Shown: positions 15,001-25,361 of the stretch, in pieces
How positions within the stretch are numbered: the first letter of the stretch is position 1
Layout of the letters: each line of letters opens with the position of its first letter
From: Cardiocondyla obscurior
Lineage: Eukaryota > Arthropoda > Insecta > Hymenoptera > Formicidae
Assembly: GCF_019399895.1 (NCBI RefSeq)
Contig: NC_091869.1
Coordinates: 8,060,001-8,124,000, forward strand
DNA length: 64,000 nucleotides
Direction: 5' to 3'
The notes under the pieces: model-generated
Database searches by the model: none
What the model was told of the DNA's origin: nothing
The model's input: only the letters and a program-made list of their open reading frames with translations
Translations under genes and position numbers: made by a program

Positions 15001-16464
15001 GTGCTCGAAACAATGACACACACGTGTGGCTAGTGAACTCGAAAGGCAAATACGTCCTAAATCTTGTTTCTTTTTTAACAGCGTAGATTTAATATTGCTA
15101 ACTCATACTTCACAACTAGATTTTTTTTATCTTTAATTGACTTTCATAGATGTTATTGATTAATATCTAAACAAATCTGGGGCAAGTAACCAAGCCTACA
15201 ATTAGATTGACCGAATCTCGTGCATGCTGCTTTTAATACTTTGCATTGCAAATACTCGCAAACTCTAGTAGCCAGATTTTTCAATTTCCCAAGCGATTAT
15301 AAGATACTTTTTCCAATCTATTTCGCGCAATGAAATCTACGTTGTGATTGATGTATGCACTTATCCTTATCTGAAATTTCTCTTTGCTGGGATGTCTAAC
15401 GATAAGGAATGTTGAATTAAAATAGCAATCGTAGTGAAGATCAATAAGGCTTTGCACGAGCTTTAAACGTATTAATTAACTTTTCGATTAACGTGTGTAC
15501 GTGATATTTCCTCTATCGAGCCTAGCTTTTTCTCAATTCTATTTCCAATTTAAATTTTTTAATTTAATTTTTACTTAATTTAAAACAATTTATTTAAAAT
15601 TGCACAAAATTGTACAAATAAAGCTCTACAGGTAATTCTCTTTTTAAAAATTTTATATGTATAATTCAAAACTTGGTTAAAAAAAAAAAAAAAATTAATA
15701 TCTGATTAAATTATAGAAAAAAATCGCACAATTCTCGTCGACTTGTGTCATTTTGATTTCAATTTTCTTTTACCTCATGCCGTAAGATATTTTAATTTTA
15801 TCGTACGTTAGGGACCTAAAGCTCCTAGAGAATAATCACATATACACTAACAGCTCCCGCTTCTGGGTCGACCGGTCTCTCCCCGTTGGCTCCATTTACT
15901 GAATGTTGTTACATCATGCGCTCGAATGCAGCATTAGTGGCGGTGGATTAGATCCAATGGGCTCGTGTAATCTTATTATTTTCTAGTGATGCATTTATTC
16001 AAGCTCAACAACAAGTAGCCCGGTGGACTAGTGAGGATGGAGGAGGCGGAGGAGTGCAGCACCGGCCGCCGCAGCAGCCGCCACCGCCGCCTGCGACGCC
16101 GGTGCAGCACCAGGTGCTGCAGCAGCAGCAGCAGCAACAGCAACACCAACTGCCGGTGGAACAACTGCCAATCAAGCAGCGCGGTTATTATCCATCTCCC
16201 CCACAAACCGAAAACAACCACGACGTCGGCGACAACGCCGAAGTCGAAACTGCTCAATCCCAGCAACAGCAAACGCTAAGCGAAGTTCATGGAATCGATG
16301 TTAATCACATGCCTAATATTAACAAATGCCCACTAGACGATAACTTTAGTCTAGATTGTAACATAATGAATAATGATTCCCCTAAAGAATTAATTACCAA
16401 CAACATTAGTGATAACGAAAATACTGCCCTACTCCCTCCCCATTTTCCCGAGTACAAGCATTGA
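1..16464 (+). CDS. Single-pass transmembrane protein, 3' part (unidentified receptor or adhesion type), alternative TM exons
   Basis: I do not recognise the family. The exons I can join are 1-101, then 2310-2412 or 4873-4972, then 7486-7638, 10886-11169, 12216-12555, 12688-12804, 14230-14439 and 15987-16464 (stop). All phases agree. The first exon is a Thr/Pro/Lys-rich extracellular stem. The second is a roughly 24-residue hydrophobic segment ending in CYR, available in two versions. The rest is a cytoplasmic tail of about 520 residues: a basic juxtamembrane stretch, a conserved-looking helical part (EDSWRKFELWRAERSRAELV, then HVERTLNQLN), an acidic patch, a His-rich patch, a motif EDEGIYETADPD with a tyrosine, then QQQVARWTSEDG and a Pro/Gln-rich end with polyglutamine. 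The 5' end is outside the window. A cadherin-type or other adhesion receptor is possible but not shown. Real gene: confident. Name: unknown. Confidence 0.8.
218..316. mobile_element. TTAA-flanked short inverted-repeat element 1
   Basis: TTAA precedes CCCTCTAGCAAGTAT. About 100 bp later the right end reads CCCTCCAGGAAGCATAT in reverse complement, with a diverged flank (TTAT). TTAA targets with CCC ends are the hallmark of piggyBac-type elements; there is no coding capacity here. Intronic. Confidence 0.45.
1369..1671. mobile_element. MITE, CCCGAGTGGAAATT family, copy 1
   Basis: The left end CCCGAGTGGAAATTTATC and the right end, which reads CCCGAGTCGAAATTGATT in reverse complement, form terminal inverted repeats. 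TA lies immediately outside both ends (1367-1368, 1672-1673), as in Tc1/mariner-type insertions. No transposase frame is inside. It sits in the intron upstream of TM exon A. Confidence 0.7.
2310..2412 (+). other. Alternative transmembrane exon A
   Basis: This 103-nt exon follows an AG acceptor and is followed by gtacag. It enters in phase 1 and leaves in phase 2. It encodes a short polar lead with NNNLSRG, then a hydrophobic segment (MVVILVGVVTGVFLCFALMA) and VCYR. The B exon 2.5 kb downstream has the same entry and exit phases and the same ending, so the two can replace each other without changing frame. Confidence 0.8.
3716..3815. mobile_element. TTAA-flanked short inverted-repeat element 2
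   Basis: Perfect TTAA on both sides (3712-3715 and 3816-3819). The ends are CTCTTTCAGT on the left and CCCTTTCAGT in reverse complement on the right. 100 bp, AT-rich, non-coding, intronic. Confidence 0.5.
4753..4844. repeat. GAT/GAC/GGT trinucleotide-rich imperfect repeat
   Basis: Imperfect triplet array (GAT, GAC, GGT) just upstream of TM exon B. A similar short (ATG)n run lies at 2489-2514 just after TM exon A. On the minus strand it gives a meaningless His-rich open frame. Confidence 0.8.
4873..4972 (+). other. Alternative transmembrane exon B
   Basis: This 100-nt exon (cag acceptor, gtcagt donor) is in phases 1 and 2 like exon A. It encodes ENYHGSNTVF followed by a hydrophobic stretch (GMLMSVVGGVFVVFALMALC) and YR. 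The C-terminal half is clearly homologous to exon A (VF-x-x-FALMA-x-CYR), so the pair arose by exon duplication. A GAT/GAC-rich imperfect repeat at about 4753-4844 lies just upstream of the acceptor. Confidence 0.78.
6024..6449. mobile_element. MITE, CCCGAGTGGAAATT family, copy 2
   Basis: The left end begins CCCGAGTGAAAAAT. The right end reads CCCGAGTGGAAATTCATC in reverse complement, nearly identical to the left end of the copy at 1369. TA flanks both sides (6022-6023, 6450-6451). The 426-bp interior is rich in CTAG-containing inverted motifs and has no coding frame. Intronic. Confidence 0.7.
9012..9481. mobile_element. TTAA-flanked inverted-repeat element 3
   Basis: TTAA flanks both sides (9008-9011 and 9482-9485). 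The left end CCCTCAATTATTATGAAAAG pairs with CCCTCAACTACTATG in reverse complement on the right, so the inverted repeat reaches about 20 bp. 470 bp, AT-rich, no transposase frame. It resembles a piggyBac-derived MITE. Intronic. Confidence 0.55.
10598..10636. repeat. (GT)n/(CTGT)n microsatellite
   Basis: A GT dinucleotide run interrupted by CTGT units, in the intron before the exon at 10886. Confidence 0.9.
11685..11848. mobile_element. TTAA-flanked inverted-repeat element 4
   Basis: TTAA at 11681-11684 and 11849-11852. The left end is CCCTTTATAAATC; the right end is CCCCTTATATC in reverse complement. 164 bp, non-coding, and only about 50 bp from element 5 in the same intron. Confidence 0.5.
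11901..12150. mobile_element. TTAA-flanked inverted-repeat element 5
   Basis: TTAA at 11897-11900 and 12151-12154. The left end CTCTTTCGTGCGC matches CCTTTCGTGCAC in reverse complement on the right. 250 bp with internal A-runs, no coding frame. It ends 65 bp before the exon at 12216. Confidence 0.5.
13154..13520. mobile_element. TTAA-flanked inverted-repeat element 6
   Basis: TTAA at 13150-13153 and 13521-13524. The left end CCCTCTCATAGG matches CCCTCTCATTTTA in reverse complement on the right. 367 bp, AT-rich, intronic, no transposase frame. Confidence 0.5.
14440..14494 (+). other. Alternative short C-terminus by donor read-through
   Basis: The exon 14230-14439 ends at AG|gtattg. If this weak-looking donor is skipped, the frame stays open for 17 more codons and stops at TAA 14492-14494, ending in a short tail (SYGFTSSN). 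That protein would lack the Pro/Gln-rich last exon at 15987-16464. Whether it is used cannot be told from sequence. Confidence 0.35.
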
Positions 16465-16887
16465 TAATTAATTAATCGATGAGAGGTAGTGTCCGAAAAA
16501 AAAAAGAAAAAAAAAGAAAAAAGAAAAAGAGAGAGAAAGAAAGAAATGGGAAAAAGTCGTAATAATAATAATTAATAAAACAGTATAGTGATGTGACGAT
16601 GACGACGATGATGTAATCTCGAACTCGCATTTTATACCGCATAGTGTAAATAACGATAAACTGTAATTGCGACGATTACAAGAACAACAACAACTCGTAC
16701 TAAATTATAATAAATTCAAATAATCTATATGAAATGTTTATTAATAAATATTAGTAAAATGATTTACTCAAATCTTGCCGTTTGTAATTTTAGTTTCCAT
16801 CCGCAGTAATATTGAAAATTACTAGTTTTAATGAATAGAAAAACTCACCATACGATGCATCGCCAACGAACCCGTTGTCTTTAGAAG

Positions 16888-17078
16888 TTCAAAGTCGTCC
16901 TCGCCTCAAGTCCCAAGCTCGTTCTTGCTTCAAGTCCCCAAGCTCGTCCTTGCCTGAAGTCCCAAGCTCGTCCTTGCCTCAAGTCCCAAGCTCGTCCTTG
17001 TCTCAAGTCCCAAGCTCGTCTTTGCCTCAAGTCCCAAGCTCGTCCTCGCCTCAAGTCCAAAGATCGTCCTCGTCGCAA
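16888..17078. repeat. 24-bp minisatellite, about 8 units
   Basis: The unit is close to CAAGTCCCAAGC followed by TCGTCCTTGCCT. Units differ by a few substitutions and one single-base insertion. Both strands stay open because the unit is a multiple of three, but there is no credible start context and no flanking coding homology, so I treat it as a repeat between two genes. Confidence 0.85.
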
Positions 17079-17079
17079 G

Positions 17080-18061
17080 ATTCGCAGCCACACACACACA
17101 AACAAACACACTCTAGGTAAGTCTCTCTTGTGGAAACATAATCGAGATTAAACAATCAGTGTCAGCAGTCACGGCACAATAACGACTGTTTCATCCGGCG
17201 ATCTCGTAGAATAAGTCCCGACATCTCACGGCACTCCGTCGTTATTCGAGCTGTTCGATTATTGCGAACTCGATGACGCGTCCGAGCGAATTCGAACAGC
17301 GGCAACTTCATCCTGACGCCGCGCGGGTACGACTCGAGTCAAAAGCGTGTAGGTTATACCGAACGTGAATCATCCGAAAATGTACACTTGAGACGCGCCT
17401 TCCCGGTACAGCTCAAACACGATTCACTTCCATAAAAAGCAAATACCTTTAGACGATCGGTATTTATTCGTACCGCTGTGTTCTGATAGAAATTACCACC
17501 GATTTCGCGAAAACTACGCGACACGAGCGGGACGAGACACGTCTTGCGCACCACACTACGAAGTAAAATGGTGGCGATGCGCCGGCCGCGCTTATACTAT
17601 ATCTCTCTTCCTACTACCAAATGCGTGCACATTATTGGTTGGTTTCAACAGTACATAGCCAATGCGCAACGAGTCGTTCGTAGAACATTTAATAAAAACG
17701 AAATTATTTTACAATTTTACTTGTAATGATTCTTTTATCTATTTTATATATATATATTAAATACATTGTTCTCCTTCAAAATAAGAATAATTAAAAAATT
17801 TAATAACTAATAAGGCAAATGTTAATTTTAATTAAATCCGCTACGAGCCGCCACTATTTCAAGAAGAAGAAAAAGTATATATGATAATTCTGGAGTTGCA
17901 ATTCTTGCATTTTCGTATTACACGCATAGAAGTTTTGAACATGTTTGAATCTATAACGAAAATAACTAAAGAACAGTATCAATAAAGTAAATTCTAATAT
18001 TTTGATAAAATTAAATTTCAGAATAAGTTTTGTGTCGTACCTTTTAGTGAGTGATCTGAAC
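17080..18061 (+). promoter_or_regulatory. GC-richer upstream zone and probable 5' UTR/intron of the 18062 gene
   Basis: From about 17150 to 17600 the sequence is much richer in CG dinucleotides than its surroundings, as at other divergent or housekeeping promoters in this window. From about 17700 it turns AT-rich up to the ATG at 18062. I see no conserved coding exon. Transcription start sites cannot be placed by eye. Confidence 0.4.
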
Positions 18062-18251
18062 ATGGAAGACGTAGAACATTATATAAATATTGTGCAGCAA
18101 AAAACTCTTGCTAATCAACACAAATTGGCGCATATTGATAAAGAGATTAATGAATTCCAACTTTTGGTGAAGGAATCAGAAGACTTGAGACGTAAGCCCT
18201 GTCGGATTAATTTTTTATTAGAACTAATTATTCTGCTATTGAGAATTGTTG

Positions 18252-18307
<56 letters not shown>

Positions 18308-19000
18308 TAAATGAATAATTCATTGTTTGCAGGAAAAAGGGAACAATACATAGAGAATATCGCAAAACACCTTCGTACAATTACGTCATATAAACATTCA
18401 ATACATAAATGTGTACACTCTACAAATGTTATCTCAGGTTTACCTGTTCCACATCATTACGCATCGTATGTACAACATAATTATACTAAGGTTTTCTTTC
18501 CAACACCATAAAATCTTGTTAACACTGTGTTTCAGAGATGTAACAGTGATGTTCACAGATATGATCAAATTCTTGAATAAAGTAGGAGTTATTTATAAAG
18601 CACTCATTAACAATGAGTCTAACACAGATTCTTTAACATTGATTCATAGTCTGGTAAATAAAAAAAATTATTCAGCTGTCAGAGGTGAAATGGGAATTTT
18701 TAAGCAAGTGTACTATATTTACCAATTTATCTTTTAGAAAAAGTGTGTAGAAGCAATAGCAAGTAATTTATATCAAACAAAATGCAGTATTACTCAATTA
18801 GAGGCACTGAAGGAAAATATAATAGCACTTAAACAAATGTTGGATAGTTTTGATAATGCTGAAGGTAATGTCTGATATTTATTATACTAATAAAAATGCA
18901 TTTACTGTTTATTGAAAATAAGAAAATAATAACTGCTATAAGATATAGTGACTTAAAATTATTTTTAGGCGAGGACACTTACATTGACTCAAATCAATGA
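18062..19000 (+). CDS. Small unrecognised helical/coiled-coil protein, about 179 aa
   Basis: Exons 18062-18191, 18333-18465, 18536-18653, 18738-18864 and 18969-19000 join in frame to 179 residues. The protein is almost entirely predicted helix: an N-terminal heptad-like half (IVQQKTLANQHKLAHIDKEI), a middle loop with PVPHH, and a second helical half ending with QLEALKENIIALKQMLDSF and an acidic tail. It has no signal peptide or membrane segment. The exon-2 donor at 18465 was chosen because it alone keeps the frame into exon 3. It could be a small subunit of a cytoskeletal or kinetochore/augmin-type complex, but I have no motif to show that. Intron 1 carries a (TA)n run. Confidence 0.7.
18253..18302. 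repeat. (TA)n microsatellite
   Basis: About 25 uninterrupted TA units in the first intron of the small helical protein gene. Confidence 0.95.
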
Positions 19001-19130
19001 TGATTCAACAAATAATGGATCAATTTTTCCATTTATTATTTAAAATATATAAAATATTCAACACATATATTTTTCACACAAAAAATATGTAATTTATTGA
19101 TTGTTATATAAAAAATTTCATGGCAGGGTA

Positions 19131-22100
19131 TTAGATGTATTGAATATTATCCAATTGATCATCCAGATTCAGTTTCAACATTACTAATTGAGGATCAATA
19201 ACTTCCTAAAAAAAAATATATATTTTTTTTTAAATAAAATTATTAAATAAAATAATGTAACTTAAACTACATTATTTTCTTCTTACTCTAAAGTAAGTAG
19301 TAGCTTGAAACCCATTTTGTTGATTAGATAACATTCGTTTGTTCATGTAGTTGTATGGAGTATTTATACTTTTCAATTTTTCGCTAAAAAGAATTCAAAA
19401 TTGTTTAAACATTGATATTTTGTACCGTTAAGAATAATTTAAATTACCTGGCCAAATTGACTTTCTCAAATTTGCTATAATGAGGATCGAATTCATCTTT
19501 ATGCTCATTTTCAATGTGACTAGCATTTTTTAATACTTTTGCAGCTTCTTCATTTTTTACAAGTGCCATCTAGATAATTGATTAATTAACACAATATTAC
19601 CTCGTTTATCTAAAACCATATGTATGTACGCTGAAAGGCAGATATAGCGACAGCAGCTAGCGAATGTGACTTTAGCTTTGTGTGCGTCGAGGATCACATG
19701 TGCCGCATGTACGTACCGCGTCGGCCGGATTGCCGAAGATTGATTTCCCCCGTTCTCTCATCCCCTGCCTCTGCCGCCTAGAGTTACGTATGCTAGCTGC
19801 TGTTGCCGCAGAAAACATCATATCTGCCCTTCGGGGTACATTGATTTATCATCACCTGTGTAAATCTCTCGAGATCTCGAGCACGTGCTAATAGTCTGTG
19901 TTCCCTTTTCTCTAAGGCTTGCTGATGTGCTTCAAGATATTTAATTTTTTCTTGCCACTTAAACCGTTCTTGATTCGCAAGTATAGTAGCATCTTGTGCT
20001 GCTTTTACAGCAGCTGCCGCCTAAAAAACAATATTTATTTTATTTGTTTCTCTAATATTCTACTTTAAAACATTATCCTTTTAATCTTTTTAATTTACCT
20101 CTATTTTTGTGATATTATCTGAATCACTTTTTATCGTCTTCAAAACTTCGAACTGTTTTATTTTAGCTGCAATTGCATCTTTCTCTTTTGTTAATACTTC
20201 TAGCTGTCGTTCTTGTTCGTTAAACCAAGATTCTTTTATAGTCTTATAATATAAATAATACACATTCAAATATTACTTATTAATCAGATAATTAAATATT
20301 AACTTTTAAATTAGATAGTTACCTGTAATTGTTTACGCTCCCATTGTACTTTTTCTTCGAATAATTCTTTTTCTTGTAACAAAGATTGTTCTCTTTTCTG
20401 TAATGTTTCTAGTGCCTGATTGAGCATGGCGCTTTTTTTCTCTAATTCGAGTATTAAATGTGTAACATGCGAATCTAATTTGTCCGCTACTTTTATTATT
20501 TTGTCATGTTCTCGTTGAAATAATTCTTGTTGCTTTTTTACTTCCACATTTCGTACTGTAATAATATGTAAAATAAATAAAAATTGCAATCTATTTAATT
20601 AATCTAATAAAGACTAATCTAATAGCATCTTAAACATACTTTGCATATCTTCTTCTTGATTTTTTAAATAATATTCTCTTAGCTTTACACTTTGGTCATC
20701 TCTTTGATCAGTCTTTTCTTGCACATTTTTTATATTGTCTATAATAAAATCAGTCTTTTGTAACAGATTTTGCAAGTCAGTCTTGTGAGTCGCTATGGTT
20801 GTCATAGCTAAATTTTCCATTTCTCTTATTTTCAATATATTTTCCATCGTATCAAAATGCTCTTTTTGCAGCATTTTTATATTTTGAGAATGGCGTTGAT
20901 AAAGTTCTTCTACAAATTGTGCATGTTCTTTCTAAATAAATAATCCAAATTAATATATTGATAATAAAATTAATAAGAGACAAATTAACAATTTTTTTAA
21001 TACTAAAAAATGCTATACCTTTAAATTCTGCAACTCTTCTTTGTAAGATGTCTCAATTTCTAACTTTTCATTTTTTAACTTTTTAATCTTTGTCTCATAA
21101 TCTGCTTCTAAATATTCAAGTTCTTGCTGCGTTCTCTTCTCCATTATATCAGTTTTTTCATGTAAAAAACTTATCTGTCGTCTTAAAAATAAAATCAAAA
21201 TTAATTTTTGGGTAAAAAATATTTAATATTTTAATTTAATAATAATTCTACTTACTTATATGATTCATCTAGAATCATTATCTCATTTTCGTACTTTTCA
21301 TTTAAGCTATGTAATTTCACTGATAAATGAGAATTTTCTAATTCTAATTTATAAATTGTATTTTCATAGTCTATGTTTTTTGAAGTTAATCTATTATGTG
21401 TGCCTTCCAAATTTGCATTTACATTAGAAGTAATTGGAACAGCCATTGTGCTGGACTGTAATATGCATAATATAATGTAATAAAAAAATATATATAAAAA
21501 AAAATTATTTTAAAACTTACTGTAAAATAATTCCCTTTTTCTTGTTTCTCATATTCATTACTTTTTATTTTTTGATTGTCTGATAATTTTGACAATCTTT
21601 CTTTCTCATATGGCAGTGACTTTGCTTCTGTTATTTTGTCCTCATATAATACATTTGCCACCTATAATAAATAATTTTTTTAAATAAAATAATTTTTACA
21701 ACATATTCTAATGCTACTGCTTACCTCTTGAATAATTTTATCAGAGCTGGATCTACTGTGCTTACTGAATGATTCTTCAATAGGTATTATCTTATTCTGA
21801 ACATCACTACTTTTATCTTCTGGTGCTTTTTTAGATTCCAACCAATCTGGGAAGTGCTCTTTAGATTCCAATTTCTGTTTATTAAGATCTGCAGATCCTG
21901 TATGCCTTTCTATTGTCTTAAACACAGAATTATTAAATAAAATAGAATTCTATTAATAAAAAACAAAATTAAAATATCAGAATATTTTAAATAGACAAGT
22001 CTATTGAATTTATATTTACTGTTTGTTCAGCTTGATTTGACATGCTCAAGGAAAATAATCCTAAAGGATCATTAATGATCTCTGAAGTTCTCTTGCCTCT

Positions 22101-22763
22101 ACGAGGTTCTCTCATTCCCAAAACTGTTGGGGCATATATTGAATGCTGCATCTTAGAAACCTCAGCTGTAGGCTGTGTCACTTCTAGTTCTACCTGTACA
22201 GGCTTTTTATTAACTGATTCTTTGGATGGAGACTTATATGATATGTCTTTAAATAAGTCTTGCATGAATGACTTTTTTATTTTATCATCTGATGCTTTTG
22301 GCTTTTCAATTCCTATAGCACTTAGTGTAGATGTCGAGCCTATTTCTTTTTCATCTGGCTTTGAGCTTGACAATGATTCATTTGAAATTTTTTTACTGAA
22401 AAAATCATCTATTAAACTTCGTTTATCTTTTGTTGCTGATAAATTTTTTGGGCTTGATGACAAATCTTCGTTATCAGCTAGCAAACCAGCTAATGGATCC
22501 TCATCTACAAATAATATAAATAAATTAACAAAATAATCTATAGAATAGTAGCATATATAAAAACATAAGAAATCTATAAAGACTTTGCTAAACATTCTCA
22601 TTAGGAAAACCTAATATTTACATAGTGTACATATTGACTAGTATAATTGAACTAAACCTGCAAAGGTAATTTTTTTTTTGCTATTATCAGCAAATGAATT
22701 TCTTTTAAACGTATTGCTAAATAACTTGTCATCCAAGCTATCCATATCCTCCACGTCTATCAT
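19131..22763 (-). CDS. FBF1: Fas-binding factor 1 (FBF1)-like coiled-coil protein, about 804 aa
   Basis: Thirteen exons join in frame: 22763-22658, 22504-22020, 21916-21725, 21661-21521, 21455-21256, 21181-21019, 20931-20640, 20555-20323, 20242-20099, 20020-19856, 19569-19448, 19383-19287 and 19205-19131. The N-terminal 260 residues are acidic and disordered with the short conserved blocks EDPLAGLLADNED, RRGKRTSEIINDPLGLF and FPDWLESKK, typical of the FBF1 family. The C-terminal about 450 residues are continuous coiled coil. FBF1 is a keratin-binding protein (also called albatross) of the distal appendages/transition fibres of centrioles and of epithelial junctions. The start ATG 22763-22761 lies just after an in-frame acceptor-like AG. 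The gene is divergent from the PP2C gene. A 208-bp MITE fills most of the intron 19570-19855. Family call fairly sure, exact function inferred. Confidence 0.75.
19629..19836. mobile_element. MITE, GGCAGATAT family, copy 1 (in FBF1 intron)
   Basis: Left end CGCTGAAAGGCAGATAT; right end CCCCGAAGGGCAGATAT in reverse complement. Subterminal arms continue as CAGCAGCTAGC on both sides, so the element can fold into a long hairpin. TA flanks both ends (19627-19628 and 19837-19838). Copies occur at 40229 (inverted) and about 45303. Confidence 0.7.
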
Positions 22764-23385
22764 TTCGTATCTGTGCGACAATTTCAATCATTCGTGAAAT
22801 AAATTACAATTAATATAACTTGTGTTTTGCCAATTACTACCCCAGTCGTATAGTCAATTGACTTTAATATTAATAATAAAGCCAAATAAAGGTACGTGTC
22901 ACATGCAATGTAATACTCGCAATACAATTGGTCAATTTCTGTAGCTCGTCGTATCCATTGTAAACCTGGTTTTATGGCGAACCTAAAGACCAAAGTCTAA
23001 TCAGACTCGACGCCAGCGCGCCACGTGATCGCGCACCAAGTCGATCACCGAACCTTTTTCCGTGTGCTCCTTCGTTACCTTCGTGCAGTCCGTACCTCGG
23101 TGTGGTGAATGAACGATAAGCGTGAGGGTGATCGTGGCCAATTTCGCGTCACACGGTTTCTCGTCCGTGGGTCCTGACAGAGAACGCGAGGGGAGGAACA
23201 AGAACAGGGGAAAAGGAAAAATGACTCTCAGGCAGTTGTGAGCTGAGGATTATTTCAAGTCGGATAGCAAGACGAAGTATAAGGGAATGCGCGTCGTGAT
23301 GTTGCCGCTGGTGCTGGTCGCACGCTGGTCCTCATCGTTGTCGCCAGCGTCGTGAGCAGTGGCAGTACCGCGTGCCAGTATCGCG
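22764..23385. promoter_or_regulatory. Divergent promoter region of FBF1-like and PP2C genes
   Basis: The two ATGs are 622 bp apart on opposite strands. The part near the PP2C gene (about 22990-23350) is CG-rich, unlike flanking DNA, consistent with a shared housekeeping promoter plus 5' UTRs. No TATA box is evident at either side. Confidence 0.5.
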
Positions 23386-25361
23386 ATGCAATCCATCTAC
23401 TGGACTGGACGATTGCTATCGCGCGCGCTCTGGAACGGCATCGCGAGCTACAACACCGCGTGCACCAGCGAGCAGCAACCGAGCCCAGCCGTCGTATGCG
23501 TCAGGCGCCGCGAGGCCTCGCTCATCTCCGCCGTGTGCGGTTTTCCGAAAGACTTTGCTCGCGGCCGGATACGCAGAGGTCAATTCGGCGACGACGCCTG
23601 GTTCACTGCCAGATTCAGAAAGGCCGAAGTCATAGGTGGGAGTCTATCTGCATTATCGCATCTTCTCTTGGCACTAGGAGTTCGCTTCTTACAGCTGCTT
23701 TCGAGAGTTTTGTTTTCCTTGTAACACCGCGTTTATACCCGTTTCACACCCCAACAAAAGACATAGCTAGAGAAATGCTACTTTTTTTTATTTCTACATT
23801 TCCTTATAATTCTATAATTTATTTCTCTAATATTTTTCTGGGAGAGAAAAAAAAACTTGGTATTTTTAATGGCATTATTATGCTTATGTTGCTGCATGCT
23901 TAACATTAATATGTATATATTTTGTATATATTACATTAGAATAAACAAAGAAAAAAATCATACAGCTAAATAGAATAAAACATTAAATTTACATCTGTAG
24001 AATTATTTATACAAAAATAAAGATGTAACTTGGAAATAACAAAGAATTCTAGATCACGAAAAAAAAAGAAAGAAAAAAGATTAATTTTAAACTTTGAAAT
24101 TACTTTGTTATAAATGTAAGATTGACTGATAGTTAATTAAATCAATTATCTTATATCAATGAATAAATACCTTGTAATTTTAGGTGTGGCTGATGGTGTA
24201 GGGGGATGGCGACATTATGGAATCGATCCCGGGGAGTTTTCTAATTTCCTAATGAGAACTTGTGAGAGGCTAGTCTCTATGGGCAGATTTACACCTACAG
24301 AACCAGCTGGCTTATTAGCACGTAGTTACTATGAATTATTAGAAAATAAACAACCAATATTAGGTGAGTAAATTATCTTTGACCACAAAAAAATTAAAAA
24401 TAATGTACTAGGTGTTTAAAATAATTATTAATTACAGATATCCTGGAACTATTTCTGGCATTGTTTAATTTTTTTTTTTTTTTAGGTAGCAGCACCGCAT
24501 GCGTAATAGTTCTCAATAAAGAAACTAGCAGCATTTACGCAGCTAATATAGGAGATAGCGGCTTTGTAGTTGTGCGAAGAGGAGAAGTAGTACATCGGTC
24601 TTCGGAGCAACAACATTACTTCAATACTCCCTTCCAATTGTCGCTGCCACCTCCAGGTCATTCTAATCTAGTACTTCGCGACAGGTAATTATTTTTCATT
24701 ATATTTTTCCAGATTTCTGTAATAGTACATATTAATATTTATATTATGTTATTGTACTTTATAAAAATAATAATAATTACATTTTTTTTTCTAGTCCAGA
24801 ATCTGCTGACATTTCTAGTTTCGGAGTCGAAGATGGCGATGTAATCCTTCTGGCAACCGACGGAGTATTTGACAATGTGCCTGACCAGTTGCTAGTCACC
24901 GAGATGCGTAAGGTTGAAGGCGAGAGAGACCCAACAAAAATACAATGCGTCGCTAACACGATAGCGTGGATGGCACGTCGTTTGGCGTTTGACGGCGCCT
25001 TCATGTCTCCGTTTGCTCAAAATGCCCGAGAAAATGGGATTGATGCAATAGGTATGTAAAAGAAAAAAAAAAAACTTCATTGATAGTTTAAACTACATTT
25101 TAAACAGTAATATTTTTCCTGGAAAGAAAAATTGCTTTATGTAACGATATCTTTATAAATTAATCATAAGATAAATTTACAATATAATACTTTTTTTTTA
25201 AAAGAAAAATATTAATATAATTTTTTGCTTGCTAATATCAACACATAAAAACATTTTTAATTAAAAATAGTTGACGAAAAAGCGTGCCAAAGTCGATTTT
25301 AAACGTTTTAGGTGGTAAACCGGACGATATCACGGTGCTCTTAGCAACAGTGGCGATATGA
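23386..25361 (+). CDS. PPTC7: Mitochondrial PP2C-type protein phosphatase PPTC7/PTC7 homolog, about 311 aa
   Basis: Five exons (23386-23635, 24184-24363, 24486-24684, 24795-25051, 25312-25361) join in frame to 311 residues, against about 304 in human PPTC7. PP2C metal-binding and catalytic motifs are present in order: ADGVGGW, IGDSGFVVVRRG, LLATDGVFDNVP and the final PDDITVLLATV. The N-terminus (MQSIYWTGRLLSRALW) is amphipathic and basic, fitting a mitochondrial presequence. Family members dephosphorylate mitochondrial matrix and outer-membrane proteins, linked to coenzyme Q synthesis and mitophagy receptor control. The first ATG in frame after an upstream non-ATG stretch was taken as start. 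The protein appears intact. Confidence 0.93.

Noticed and set aside
16875..17120. Open frame made of SSSLPQVP repeats
   Set aside because: Explained by the 24-bp minisatellite, which is open on both strands; no gene context.
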